Assembly (NCBI RefSeq): GCF_019059575.1
Contig: NW_024881968.1
Location: forward strand, 124,001 to 188,000
Reading direction: 5' to 3'
Source: Amphibalanus amphitrite
Lineage: Eukaryota; Arthropoda; Thecostraca; Balanomorpha; Balanidae
DNA: 64,000 nucleotides
Of this stretch, positions 24,365 through 36,393 are shown piece after piece. A program made the position numbers and the translations under genes. The notes under the pieces were generated by a model, which ran no database searches, was not told the origin of the DNA, and saw only the letters and a list, made by a program, of their open reading frames with translations. Every line of letters starts with the position of its first letter. The stretch's first letter is position 1.

Positions 24365-27300
24365 ATTACACGAGAGCTGGCACCGTCAGAGCTCCTGCAG
24401 ACAAACGGAACGCAAAAAAGGCGCTTATCAATAATGGGGCTTGAACCCTACATAAGTACACGCTAAATTTCTCTTATATCCTTTGACATTCAAGGTAATA
24501 TAATCGCACCTTCAAGGTCTTCGCAGATTAAATGTAAATATTATATTCGGGTGTGAGGGCTCAGCGCTCCACCTATATGTTTATACATGACTGAAAACGT
24601 GTGACTGCTCATGGACTGAGTATTATTCCCAGTAGTTGTTTGCAAGGCATAAGCGCAGCTCTCTTTAATTTCGATTACGAAGCAGTAGACTGGTGTGCCT
24701 AGCCATGTCATTTTGGTAACTGTGTCTGCATCTTTGATAACATTGGGTATTCGCGAGACGGTCCTGAACGCTTTCATAGATCACTATCAATTAATAGATA
24801 CTGAGCAGCTTGATACGGCCTGTCAGCATGTTGTGCGCAATGCAACGTTCAAAGTCCCCACCGCGATAGCTTATCTGTTCCGTAACGTGGCCGCCTGATT
24901 ATACGAACCACTTTGCTTCAAGTCCGGGATACCGGTCAGGGGTGCGGTTATTTAGGAGATTGACGAAAGGATTTCGAGACCCTCGCTAGTCGCTTCATTA
25001 AATATTTATCGTGGAGCACTACTGTCGAATTCAGGAAGCACGACACAATGCTGCTCCTGAAAGGATGTAGTGAAATCTTTACCTCTCTCAAAAACGATAC
25101 CTATCAGGATGCACAAACACTAGGTTAAGTCTCCAAAGTCGGCGCCTACCCTCAACAGCTTTTTTATTAGACCAAATTTGCTGGCTGGATAACTTCAAGA
25201 ACCGGATTGACTGAACTAGGAAAATAAGGGAATCATAGAAATTCGGATAAAATCTGAACTTCTAGCACACAGAGCGTAGCCGAAAATGAGCTCCACCCTT
25301 TAGCGCGGCTGCGGGGACCGCCTCATCACCCTATACCGTGCTGAGCTGTCGTCAGCAGCTGTTTGTTGCAGAGTCGACCTTGGCCGCAGCACATTGCATC
25401 TGCATGGCGCGGTGCGTCATAGTAGGAATACGTCACCGGTGTTCCCACAGGCGTTTGTTACAGGGCGGCTGTGTCAGCAGGAAACAGGCCGAGGTAACGT
25501 GTCTCTGTGAGTGTGGCTGGTTATTTGGTGTTCTACTTCTCCAGCCGGTGAAGTGCGGAATGCCATCCCCTCCCCCGGGGCAGCTTTGATCATTATCTGA
25601 GGACCTCACGGGCTGAGGAAGGCTTGACGGCTGATGAGCGGTGCATGTCTCGCTCGCTGTGAGCGCCGTCACGAGAGCGTACCGAGAGTGACCGTCACGG
25701 TTATCACGTGTTCGTGAAAACAGCTGACTCGCCGGTCGTGACTCATAGGCTACACTGCCGACAGCGGTATAGCATTGGCTCTGTAGCCGTGAGTTGCTGA
25801 CTGAATTATCCATCCGTAGCATTTTCTGTTTTTCTTTTTTAACGATACGTTACAAGCGAAGAATTATTTTCGCTAGTAGATGTCGTTATTAGTGGTAATG
25901 GTCGGTGGTTTTACAGAGAGAGCTGTCTTAGCGCTTGTGATCACGTAAAATAGATGTCAAAAGTGCCCGTCAGTGACTTCCCCGGCGGCGACAACGCAAT
26001 CACCTAACATTTATCTTGTACTTACTAGAGTTCGTCGCAATGGGCTATTGCTAGGGTGAACAATTAATTTTGATGTTGATTACAACGCTCAGATAGTGGG
26101 CACTCATATTTTCCGTATCCTAGTGAAAATGGAAGCGAAATTGGCAAGATTCTGCACCACATAAGAGGGATTCGTGCTAGCAAATAACATGGTAACCATA
26201 TATATCTAATAATTGGATACAGAAGGTTACGATGTTATCTGGATCTGGATATTATCCTCATCACCAGTCACACTCGAATGCATTTCAGGCTTCAAAAATT
26301 AACTGGTGAGCAATTCCAAAAGATAACACATATTTTCCCCACAAAAATGCGGCAAACTGACAAAATTACACACACGCTGTACTAACCGTGGTGTCCCAGT
26401 GTCGCACTCTGCCGTCTCCGCTACTCCCTGCCTCCCCGCCCGGCGGCCACAGCTGCGGCCTCGGCCGGCGCTCACCAGCGGTGCACCATGTGGGCACAAA
26501 ACTGGTCCGTGATCCCCACCGAACCGTATCGCCGCGCCCCAGCGGCGGACTCAGTCCCGGCGCCGCGGGCTCTCTCAGCTCGCAGCGGATTTCCGAGGTC
26601 TCCTGAGACACTCTGAGACACTCTGAGACACTCTGAGGCACCCTGAGACCTCTTACGGCCTTCTAAGGCGACCCGACAGGTCAGACCCTACACCCACAGC
26701 CCGCCCCAGACCCACCTATAGACCAGAGGAGATCGCTGAGGCCGTGAAGAGACGCTCCGTATAGACGCTGCTGAGAGACGCTTCAACAGTCCAGGTTCGC
26801 TGAGAGTCGCCCTTCTGAGTCTGGATTCCGCTACGACTGCCAGGCCTGAGGCTGTCTGTGTCCTATGCCGTCCGTCGTCCCCTGGTGCCACCGCGGCCTT
26901 GTTGTATGCCCGGCGCCGCCCGTGCCGCTGTGTGCCCGGCGCGGCCCTGTTCCGTGGTCTCAGGTCTGACAACTGACGGCGGTATACCCACGGAATGGTG
27001 CAGCCTCAGCGCGCGGGGCGGCGGGTCCGCCGGGACCGGCAGTTCCGGCGGGGTTCCCCGGGCGGCTGACGGGGCCCGTTCCCCAAACTGACCTCCACTG
27101 ACTGGGTTATGAGCGCCCGGCACGGTAGGGCGGGAGGGCCAGGCCGGGAAATTGTGTGTTTGTGTGAGAGACTTTCTGATACGTCAAATTCATCACGGGA
27201 TGGAGATATACAAAGCGTCTCGATGTGGGAAAGTCTGGTAAGTAATGCGAACTGAAACCTACATAAATAAGGAATCTGTTGGAAACAAGGAACTAAAACA

Positions 27301-28366
27301 AACAAAAAGGGGATAGGTAGAGTGATCAATGATGTGCTTCAGAGTACCGTCTCACCTGGGCAATGCTACCAACTCCTCCAGCATACATACAAATTACAAC
27401 GTACATACATATATCCCCTTTAATTCAATATACCGCCCAGCCTCATTTTATCTCATAGCTTCAACGTCTCTCAAACGCCATAAAACTATAGGATGCAAGT
27501 TTTAAAGAAAATTGAAATTCAATATTTTTTAGAAATGTATTTTGCAGTTTTCTCTGCAAGAGTTCATGCCAGAAATATTTACGTTTGACATGCCAAAGGA
27601 TGCAATATAGCCAAACGAAACGTCCCGTTTAGTTGACTGAAAAACCATAATCCTTCAATACTATGTAATCCATGGTAGGTAATGGTAATCCTATGGCTTT
27701 GTTTTCAAACTGTTCGTTGTTTCACCGATAGCTAAAGAAAAAAAACTATAAAGGTAGACATTGAAGCATAGTTAAAACATCATCTCTCGTAGCTGCAAAA
27801 TTATACCTGTGTCCAATACGGCTCCTAATCACATGAGTCGCAAATCGCAACTAATTGCCTTATTACAATATCAGGTATATTTCAGCAGCAACGCAAATAT
27901 TGTTCGTCGATTGACTTGCTGATAAATAATAAGTCATTCAAACATCAAAACGCTTTTGCATCCGTGGAATGAGCCGTATATCCATTGACGCGGACCACCA
28001 TGACCTATTATACACTCGTAATAAAATACCCACGGGCATAGAACCATTTCAGTCACTATCTCGACAAAACATCTCTGCCCAGCGAAAAAAAAAAAAACAA
28101 TAAAAAACATTGCAAACCGCCATTTCCTCCAGCAGGTCTATATTATTTCTTCGCTTCTCTCTGCCCTGACCGATTCTCTAGTGACCACGCTGTCTCTCGG
28201 ATCCTTCTCCCCTCTCCCTTCCCTCTCTCCCACTCTCTCCCTCTCTCTCTCTCTCCCTCTCCCCCACTCTCTCCCTCTCCCCCACTCTCTCCCTCTCTCT
28301 CTCTCCCACTCTCTCCCTCTCCCCCACTCTCTCCCTCTCCCCCACTCTCTCTCCGTCCACTGCCGC
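24365..28366. other. Long stretch with no supported gene
   Basis: Mostly AT-rich unique-looking DNA. The block at 26390-27150 is GC-rich with overlapping open frames and a 10-base repeat (TGAGACACTC) at about 26602-26640. It could be a CpG-rich promoter but no coding exon is evident. A CT-rich low-complexity tract at 28200-28352 makes artificial frames just beyond the protease gene. Confidence 0.4.
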
Positions 28367-29436
28367 TCACATACAGAGAGGCTCTCCGAAGAAGGGTGTC
28401 GACTGCTCCACCATCCTGGTGACGGTCCTCTCCAGCCAACAGAACGTGTCTACGTCTGCCATCCTGGTATACACGTCCGGCCAGCCGAGCAGGCCGCGAC
28501 ACGCGGCGTTCCAGGAGAGCAGGCCGACCAGCACGGTCCGGCCGGGTCGCGCCGGGTCATCGCAGGTCAGAGGGGCCCCGGAGTCGGTCTGGAGGGGAGA
28601 GGGGAGGTCAACGGGGGAGGGAGGGTCAGCGCAGGTCAGAGGGGCACCAGAGTCGATCTGGAAGGGCGGGAAGAGAGGGGGCAATGTTAATAACAGAGAG
28701 ACATGGTGATGAAAGATAAATAGTCGTCGTCGTCTAAATTCCAAGTTCTAGCCAACAACCAACAGCCAACAGTCCACAGCACACAGTACTCACAGTCCTA
28801 TAGTCTACTACCCTTACTCCGCACTCCCTAGTCTTTACAGTCGTTAATCCACAGTCTCCACAATCCACAGTGTCGCCCCACAGTCCCCACTGGGCACTGA
28901 CCCGGCAGGCCGACTCGGAGCCCGGTTCAGTAGCGGCGCAGATGAACGAGTAGTGGAGTCCGAACGTCTCTGGCAGTTTACCGGTGGCCTTTAGACCCTC
29001 CTCGCACTGATCTCGCGTCAGGAGGTGGACCGAGGTGGCTCGGACTGAGCTCGCTCGCTCCTCTGGGAACAGAGAGGGCGCCAGGGGTCACCAATGGACA
29101 GAGGGGGGCGCCAATGACCCCCATTAGACAGAGAGGGTCTCCATTGACAGAGCAGTGGTGCGGACTGATCTCGCTCGCTCCTCTGGGAACAGAGAGGGCG
29201 CGTGGGGTCACCAATGGACAGAGGGGGGCGCCAAATGGCGCCAATGGCCACCATTAGACAGAGAGGGTCTCCATAGACTGAGGGGTGGTGCGGACTGAGC
29301 TTGCTCGCTCCTCTGGGAACAGAGAGGGCGCTAGGGGTCACCAATGGACAGAGGGGTCACCATAGACGGAGAGGGGTAGCGCGGACTGAGCTGACCCGCT
29401 CCTCTGTGGACAGAGGGCGTCAGGGGTCATGCCAGA

Positions 29437-29532
<96 letters not shown>

Positions 29533-32500
29533 GAGAGAGGAAAAGGAGAGGCTAGGTGTCAAGATAAAGAAGACAAGAAAATATCACGAGTACCTACCTA
29601 CGACAGCTTGAAGTTCGACTGAGTCGTTATAGCTATAGTTCGATCATATATCAGGAACCAGCACGGGAAAGAGCTATGATGCCGTTACTTGGCTCGTGGC
29701 ACGTGCTGTGTAACACGGGGAGTGGGACTGTGCATTGGTGTAGTTTTTGGGAATGTGGAGTCCACTCAGTGATCCGCGATTCCCCAACAATTCGCGAATG
29801 AGCGAAAATGGAAGGGCACGAAAGTTATGCTGTCGATTGACGGATATGGTACAGTTATATCAATACCAGGAGCCAGAGGAAAAATCAATTTCGGAAGAAA
29901 CGACTGTATGCTTCTGTTTCGCATCAAGTTGTCGGAAAGCTAAAAATGATGCACATCAAACGTTCCGACAGAGACGCCGAACTAGCCTTACAGCCGTTCT
30001 CTCGTAGAAAACAGGCCCACTTCGGCTTCAGTCGGTCACGCCACACCATTCAGCCGTACCCTCCGCAACCACAACACGAAAACACGCAGAAGGCGCCCTA
30101 ATCCGGCGGATCTAATCCGCCGCGCGCCTTACCGTCGATAATCTGTACGGTCTGACAGCCGGTGAGTTGGGAAGGTTCGCCGGGGTCCAGTGTGGCCGGC
30201 CCCAGGCAGGCGGGGGTCACAGATGGACCGATTGGGACGGCCTCAGAGAGTCGCAGCACCGCCAGGTCGTGGTAGCGCGCCCTGCCACCCCAGTCGATGT
30301 GCAGTACGGACTCGGCCACAGTGAGGTCGCCACCGGCGCCCGAAGGCAGGCGGACCACGAGAGACTCGACCGGCTCGCTGTGGGGGAATTGTCAGAGTTT
30401 ATATCTATTTTCTCTTACGAGCATCAAAGCCGAAACAATAATAAAGGTAATTGTGGTATCATATTTAGATCAAACCTGCTTTACTCTGTCACCGACAAAA
30501 ATCGAACGTCAGGACAATTAGGTACTGAGTAAGTATATTTGGCCTGACTATCATCAGATACTTTTGAGCTACATGTATGAACCGTGAACGTCAAAACGTT
30601 TAAGCGAATGTAAGTGAGCCACTATTAACGACAATAGATGTCAAAAGAGCCTAGAAATGTGCGCAGGCTTCCCTTCCCAAATACGAAAAAAGATATTATC
30701 GGATTCGAAAAGCAAGCTTTCTCGTCAATTCATCATGTCTTACTCTTCGACGATGTGCGCGGCAGTGACGACGATCTTGGAGTGGATGAGGACCCCGGCC
30801 CCGCGCAGATGGGTCCCTCCCTGCTCCCAGACGGTCACCAGCCACGGAAACTGGCCGGGCGTCACCTCGTCGCCCTGAAACACACCGCAGATTGTCAGAA
30901 ATACACACGGTGATCAGCCGCAGAAACTTTGTGCGAGCAATCGAGACCAGAGTTGTGACATCTTCTGTAGCCCACATAGGCTTTCGGCAGATAGTGATTC
31001 ATTAGAAAAAATGAATGGAGGACACTGCGCCTCTGACAGCAGACTGTCGAGCAGCTATCTGAAGCAAGCTGTCGCTGCCTGTCATCTTTACACAGCGTTA
31101 TGTCTGTGCTTCTGACAGGGAGCAAACAGGATGGGGCACATGATTATTCCCTGTAACATACCACAACCACATACGCCGTTATCAGTAAAGCCACGGAGAA
31201 CGCTTCACTGATACATCACGTCGGTGCATTTCGCCTCTAAGCCAAAAATGCTCATTACAACTTGTCAGGACACTACAACTTGAGCTGACAACAACTTGTC
31301 AACAGTGATCAAACTAGAACATCACAGAGCACCGCTAGCCTAATCCCTGGACATGAGCACGCATCGCCTGACGAATGGCGTGCCAGGGGATCGGCATGCG
31401 ATTGGAATTAGAAGCACGAACGTAAGATTTAAAGCGTAACTGAATGTCAGGTAAATCTAACATGAGATCTAAATTCAACTGAAGGTAGGTCCTAAGAAAA
31501 TCAAAACGTCTGATGAGTGTGGGGTGGGCGTTTATCACGGTTATGTTATCATAAATGCGCATCAGTGGCCAAAAGATTAAGATGCGTCCTGGTGATAGCA
31601 ATAGCTATAAGATCACGCCAAAGCATAAGTTATCTGGCATATCTATGGCCTCGTAGCATGAAGACCATTCAACAGTTAAATGCTGTTGAGCGTATCAAAG
31701 TTGAGCCATCATGAAATTGCGCTAACACTTTATAGTTTTTACCGACTGTCAGTATGCCGAGACTTACTAGAGCCAACTTACATGGCTTGCGACGCTGGTT
31801 CTTGTGCCGCATCCTGGCTCCTGAGACAGCTTTGCTGTCCCGTTCTGTAGGTGCAAAACGTGTCATTATGTTGTAAAAAAGTAGTCAATAGATTTCAATC
31901 CTGACATGGACCAAATTCATAATCGATCGCAATTTTAAGGAATCTTTCGTACTTCATTGTATTTGTTGAACGTTCATTGTGACATGTATGACTAGATAAG
32001 TGAAACTTTTTTAAATATAAAGGTACTGTATTATAGAAAGCCTTTGCAAACGCGTTTCGAATATATCATCTTCAGTGCTAGCTTCCCATAATACAAAAAG
32101 AAAAAAATCTTTTTTTTTCTTTTTGTATTATGGGAAGCTAGCACTGAAGATGATATATTCGAAGCGCGTTTGCGAAGGCTTTCTATAATACAGCACCTTT
32201 ATATTTAAAAAAGTTTCACTTATCTAGTCATACTTCATTGTATCTTTTATGCCTACACACGTTTGGTGTATAATCGTCGACGTGATTCGTTAAGGTGACT
32301 CATTTCGAATCTTTTCACTGATATGGCGACTAAGATATTGATCCAAACGATACAAACATTATAAAAAGGAGGACAGAACTTCCCTCATAGCCAGATTCGA
32401 GCCATACCATTTTCTTCTCAGCCTGGACCCGAGATACCCACCTTTGAGTCTCCGTCTCCCTGCCGGCATTGGGTGCCGTCCACAACCTCCTCGGGCGGAC

Positions 32501-32807
32501 AGCACACGTTACCCCGTCCCCGACAGCCCGCGGCCGGGGCCGAGTGACCTGACCTCTCGTCCAGCTGACCGCTGCCCGACACCCGGGCCGGGGTCAAGGT
32601 CACGTCCTGACCGCAGCAGCCGGCGGGCACACACCGACAGGCCGGGACGGGGGCGGTCTCTGAGGGGGCGTCCGCCGCCACCTGAGCTGCGGCCGAGGAG
32701 AAAAAGTCCTCCAGAAAGGCCTGGTCCTCAGCCGTGAGGGTGGCGGGAGTCGTCGGTACGCCGCAGGTCACCCGGAGGAGGACCAACAGCCAGAGGAGGG
32801 CGGCCAT
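28367..32807 (-). CDS. Clip-domain serine protease homologue, five exons
   Basis: Secreted protein of about 374 residues. Exons (minus strand) are 32807-32442, 30874-30744, 30377-30133, 29062-28902 and 28588-28367. Donors and acceptors are canonical and phases agree at every junction (0, 2, 1, 0). Exon 1 encodes a signal peptide (MAALLWLLVLLRVTCG) and a clip-like cysteine cluster (CRCVPAGCC to NVCC). Later exons give the fold: GQFPWLVTVW, TAAHIVE with the catalytic His, HDLAVLRL with Asp, LHYSFICA, ACRTDSGAP with Ser, and WPDVYTRM. The layout matches arthropod prophenoloxidase-activating-factor/masquerade homologues. Two features question activity: GDSGGP reads TDSGAP, and exon 2 starts GDEVTPGQFPW with no IVG before it. 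A small unseen exon in the 1.57-kb intron 1 could supply IVG. Role in the melanisation or clotting cascade is inferred from family. Confidence 0.87.
28519..28657 (-). repeat. Duplicated 3' splice site and start of the protease last exon
   Basis: Two cag|A(T/C)CGACTC acceptors lie exactly 69 bases apart (exon starts 28657 and 28588). About 35 bases after each are near-identical and encode IDSGAPLTCADP and TDSGAPLTCDDP. Both are in the same frame with no stop between. Use of the upstream acceptor would insert 23 residues carrying a second DSGAP. Confidence 0.8.
28658..28901. other. Protease intron 4
   Basis: Short intron with a low-complexity run of CAGTCC/CACAGT-like words (28765-28890). No other feature seen. 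Confidence 0.6.
29037..29420. repeat. Minisatellite copying the acceptor of protease exon 4
   Basis: The block CGGACTGA..CTCGCTC..CTCCTCTG..GACAGAG occurs at about 29041, 29161, 29290 and 29382, in units of roughly 90-130 bp. The first copy contains the true 3' splice site of exon 4 (exon start 29062). The two next copies keep an identical ttcccag|AGG acceptor in the intron. Confidence 0.85.
29440..29526. repeat. (GA)n microsatellite in protease intron 3
   Basis: About 87 bases of GA, giving CT on the transcribed strand. It lies directly upstream of the duplicated acceptors in transcript order. Confidence 0.96.
31986..32233. repeat. 248-bp near-perfect palindrome in protease intron 1
   Basis: The arms 31986-32109 and 32110-32233 are reverse complements with about three mismatches and essentially no spacer (centre AGAAAAAAATCTTTTTTTT). 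The 13-mer TACTTCATTGTAT occurs beside both ends (31950-31962 and 32231-32243). No coding potential. It may be a fold-back element or an assembly/polymerase fold-back artefact. Confidence 0.9.
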
Positions 32808-32959
32808 CTCTGTGGAGTTGACCGCAGGTCAGTCAGTGGTCGACGATGCTGGGTTACGTTGCGATAACGTATAGAAGGACGTAAAAGAGTGAAATGTTCG
32901 TGATAAGTGCACACTGAATGCTGAGCACCCTTTTGAGAACCACTGTGTATGTCAATGAA

Positions 32960-33970
32960 TTAACCCGCGCACCGACGGGGGTCTGCGCCAACTTCGCACC
33001 GACGGGGGGGGGGGGCGGATGACCGCCCCCCCTGAGATCTCGAGAACGAAGCAAGATAGCGACAAGCGGTAAACGGCATCGGATACGCACGGCCAAGATC
33101 TACAATTTTTACTAAGGTCATTTTCAGGTCAGGTCAAAGATGACGTCACAGGGGTCGAAAAAGTCAAAATGGCGGCGCTAGATATGGAGAGAGTTTTTCT
33201 CGAATAACTTTCTAATTAGTCAAGATAGGAACAAACTAAGGGCAGCATCGTGATCCTCTCGTCAATCCGCATCGAATGATATATACGTTGACCTCGAAAG
33301 GTCAAGGTCAAAGGTTGACCTCAGGTCACGTGACCTCGAGGTCATCATGTATCTCATTCGATGCGTCTTGACGAGCTGAACACAATGAGACCATCCACGC
33401 GTCTGTATCTTGTTCCTGTACGGAGTTATTGGCCAAAAACCTTTGGTGACCTTTGATGACGTCACATGACCTCACAGCTGCCCAACAGCAAAACAGACCT
33501 CAAGGTAGTGAAGGTTGATCGTATATGAAGTCATGTATGGTATATGGGGCCATTCCGACCCGTTTTAGTGGTAAAAACAGGGAGTTGATTTTTCCCCCAT
33601 TGACTTATAATGGGGAGGTCGCGAAATTGACCTGACCTTAGGTCACCGATATCAAAATTCCGAGATATACAAATTGTAGCTACTAATGACCTAATAGTAT
33701 CCTGCGACTTTCAAAGGCCTCCGACATCTACTGTAGCTCTGGCACGGTGACAAAGTTGCAAAAAAGTGACTTGAGGTTGGGTCATTCAAAGTGACCTGGT
33801 GACCTGACCTTAAAAGGTAGGTGGTTGAAACTTGCACACCATGTGTAAAATTGATGAGGTTATAGTCATACCAAATTTCGCGGCGCTACGCGCCGCGGTT
33901 TTCCCGCTATTCGCGAAAAACCTCAGGGGGGGGGGCGGATATCCGCCCCCCCCGTCGGTGCGAGGGTTAA
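32960..33970 (+). mobile_element. Element B: TTAA-flanked, G-hairpin, AGGTCA-rich element
   Basis: TTAA at 32960-32963 and 33967-33970. The tag CACCGACGGGG is doubled at the left end and single at the right (CCCCGTCGGTGCGAGGG). The stem-loops are G-run GCGGATGACCGC C-run (left) and G-run GCGGATATCCGC C-run (right). Inside the right stem-loop is the TTTTTCGCGAATA segment shared with elements C, D and E. Inside the left is GAGATCTCGAGAAC, shared with D. AGGTCA/TGACCT hexamers occur throughout (33114-33130, 33296-33345, 33450-33475, 33628-33647, 33787-33820), with two TGACGTCA sites. No transposase. Confidence 0.85.
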
Positions 33971-34370
33971 ATTCACTTGATCTCATTAAATAGATAAGCG
34001 ACCAAAAATACGACCATAACTAAACGAGATGTTTTCGGCTCGTGCTTTTTTAACTGGTTGGAAAAAGGATAATTTTTATTCTCCCCGATAACTTTCGGCT
34101 GCTGTTATAGAAACTTTATTAATTATAAAAATAAAGAAATGTATTTTAACACGCGCAGTGGACCGCGCACGTAGTCTGTGGACCGCTTTACCTATTGCAA
34201 TCACGGAAAGAGGTGCAATTCATTTTAAGGCTGGTGCTGAAAATTTGGCGTTCATAGAATGACTACGGCGTGAGATATTTGAAAAAGAAGACGGGTAAGC
34301 GAAACCCGCTCCCCTTTCACTGCGCGTTGTAAAGGGGTACCCACTACTTGTCGTTATTTAACAGACAATA

Positions 34371-35558
34371 TTAACCCGCGCCCCGCTGGGCTATTCAGCC
34401 ATACGCGCCCTGCTGGGGGGGGGGGGGCAGATTCTGCCCCCCCCCCTGTCTAACTTCCGAACCGATGGTCGTAGAAAGACGGGGAAAACGGCAATCGAAA
34501 GCTCTCAACAAGGCGGATCTTAAGAGCCCAAATTTTTTTGCTTAAGTAGGTCAGAGGTCAGGTCAAGGTCAGGTCAAGGGTACAAAATGCAAGTTTCTAC
34601 AGTATCGGCCTTGCACCGTAGTTGCCGAAGAATGGACTGAGACTGATTGCCCAAAACGTGTTCTTAGACTACCAAGACAATATTCGTTGAACACAATGTC
34701 ATTCAAAGGTCAAGGTCAAGGTCAGGTCAGGTCAGGTCAGGTCACCAAAAACAAAATATAGAAAAGGGCATGTGCGACACATGTTTTATGGGTCATTTTA
34801 CTCATGGAATTCAATAGGCACACTCAATAAGTGATATGGACCACCTCTGGATGAATTTCAGGTCGAGGTCAGGTCAAGGTCAGGTCAAGTGAGGTCAAAT
34901 TTTGAAGTTGGTTGTTAAGGCCTAAAAAGGTGTCTATCCGATGCAGTTTTTCACGGCGAATCGAATGGTGCTATTTTTATTTCCGTACGAGGTCTAGAAC
35001 TTCCAAAAAATCATTTTTCAAAATTTTGGTGTGTCGTGACGTCATAAAATTTTGAATGACTCCCACATTTTTGAACCGATTCTTCTAAAAATTGGTATGT
35101 AGGTGCACATAGAATACTTCTTTGACATATATTCCGGTTTTTTCGATAAACTCAAAATTTTGGATTTTATAAATATTTTCCCGAAAAAGTCAGTTTTTTG
35201 GAAAAATTTTGGCCAAAATCCAAAATTTTCAAAAAAACCGAGATAGCCATTTGATAGACAAAGTAGAATCACGTATAACCTTTTTTGTTACGTCTTGATT
35301 CCTTTAAAAATGAGGAAGTTAGCGGCGTTTGAAATTTTGCCGTTTTTTAGGCGAAAATGGCGAACATGACGTCACTAAAACGGCAATTTCTCAAAAAATT
35401 TCCGACGGATTTCGCTCCAATTTTCAGGGAACGTGTCAAATTGATGTATGATAAGGTACTGAAAGTTTGACGTCGCTGGCGTAACGCGTTTAGAAGCTAT
35501 TGGCGAAAAACGGGAGGGGGGGCAGATTCTGCCCCCCCCCCAGCGGGGCGCGGGTTAA
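34371..35558 (+). mobile_element. Element C: TTAA-flanked, G-hairpin, AGGTCA-rich element
   Basis: TTAA at 34371-34374 and 35555-35558. The tag GCCCCGCTGGG is doubled at the left (second copy GCCCTGCTGGG) and single at the right. Both stem-loops are G-run GCAGATTCTGC C-run. Tandem AGGTCA arrays on the plus strand lie at 34549-34580, 34704-34745 and 34859-34900. The second half is AT-rich. It ends with the TTTTTCGCCAATA-type segment next to the right stem-loop. It lies 400 bp from element B in the same orientation. Confidence 0.85.
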
Positions 35559-36200
35559 TGCATTAAAACAGCTTTGGTCGTGTCAAACTACGTCTAACAT
35601 GTTAATTAGTTATGTTGGTTGATCGGTTATTCAACTAGTTTATTAGTTATGCTAGTCACCGAAAATGGGAAGCCAGTCAGCATCGATATAGCTTGGAGTT
35701 GAAGGCTTGGTAAAGGTTTAAAGCCAACTCAGTCTTGAACCCATTGAAGATACGCTATGAGGTTTTTTGTAAAAGGGCTTTGACCTTGAGCAGTAAAACT
35801 GTGACATGGAACAGCATATTTTAACTGCGAGTCGCTAGATTCGATAGATGTGAAAGCAGTTTTTGGGTGTCTTACGACATCGTTAAAAATTAGGATGAGT
35901 AGGCAGTAGGCACTAAGTAACATGTGTTTTTGTTGCAGTTTCAGCAAACTGCTTACATTAGAATTTCGATATTTTGCCAGATAAAATAAACTTTTATGAC
36001 AAATCAACTACCTGCGCGTCGGAAAGATACTCACCACAGGAAATAATGAATAAATAGAAAAATAAATAAATAGATAAATAGATAAATAAATAAATAATTA
36101 AATCAACAGAAACATGAAATTTTACCCCAGAAGCTGAGATCAGAGTTAGAGGGCACATAGCAGAGGACAGCAGAGATCGAATAGCGCACGGCCTCCTCAC
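35559..36200. other. Stretch with a TAAA-type microsatellite
   Basis: No supported exon. An AAATAAATAGAT-type run at about 36050-36103 is the only notable feature. Confidence 0.5.
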
Positions 36201-36393
36201 CTGCTTCGGAAGGGACGTGCTCCCGGCTCCGCAGACGCCGCCGTTCTGCCGCCGTTCTGGCGTACTGACCGCCGTACCAGCCACGATTGGTGCCGGGTCT
36301 CACCCCCCATGCAGTCTCACCCCCTTTGACGACTACCCCCCCCCCCTCTCTGTGGTCGAGACTGACAGGCGCCTCGCAGATGCACACACCCAT
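36201..36393 (-). CDS. Candidate first coding exon beginning MGVCIC
   Basis: An ATG at 36393 in a favourable context (AAAATGG) opens 64 codons that end at a strong donor, GAAGCAG|GTGAGG (phase 1). The N-terminus MGVCICEAPVSLDHRE has Gly2 and two nearby cysteines, like N-myristoylated and palmitoylated signalling proteins. The remainder is Gly/Arg-rich (GTNRGWYGGQYARTAAERRR). No downstream exon was identified. A G-run sits inside the frame, so a homopolymer length error could break it. I do not recognise the protein. Confidence 0.35.

Noticed and set aside
31335..31866. Minus-strand frames suggestive of a LINE endonuclease start (RRKPCKLALVSLGILT)
   Set aside because: Similarity is limited to a few residues and the following sequence does not continue the motif. 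Too weak to call.
32060..32110. Possible Penelope-type hammerhead ribozyme in the palindrome (CTGAAGATGAT..CGAAACG)
   Set aside because: The core does not match CTGATGA plus GAAA with proper stems.
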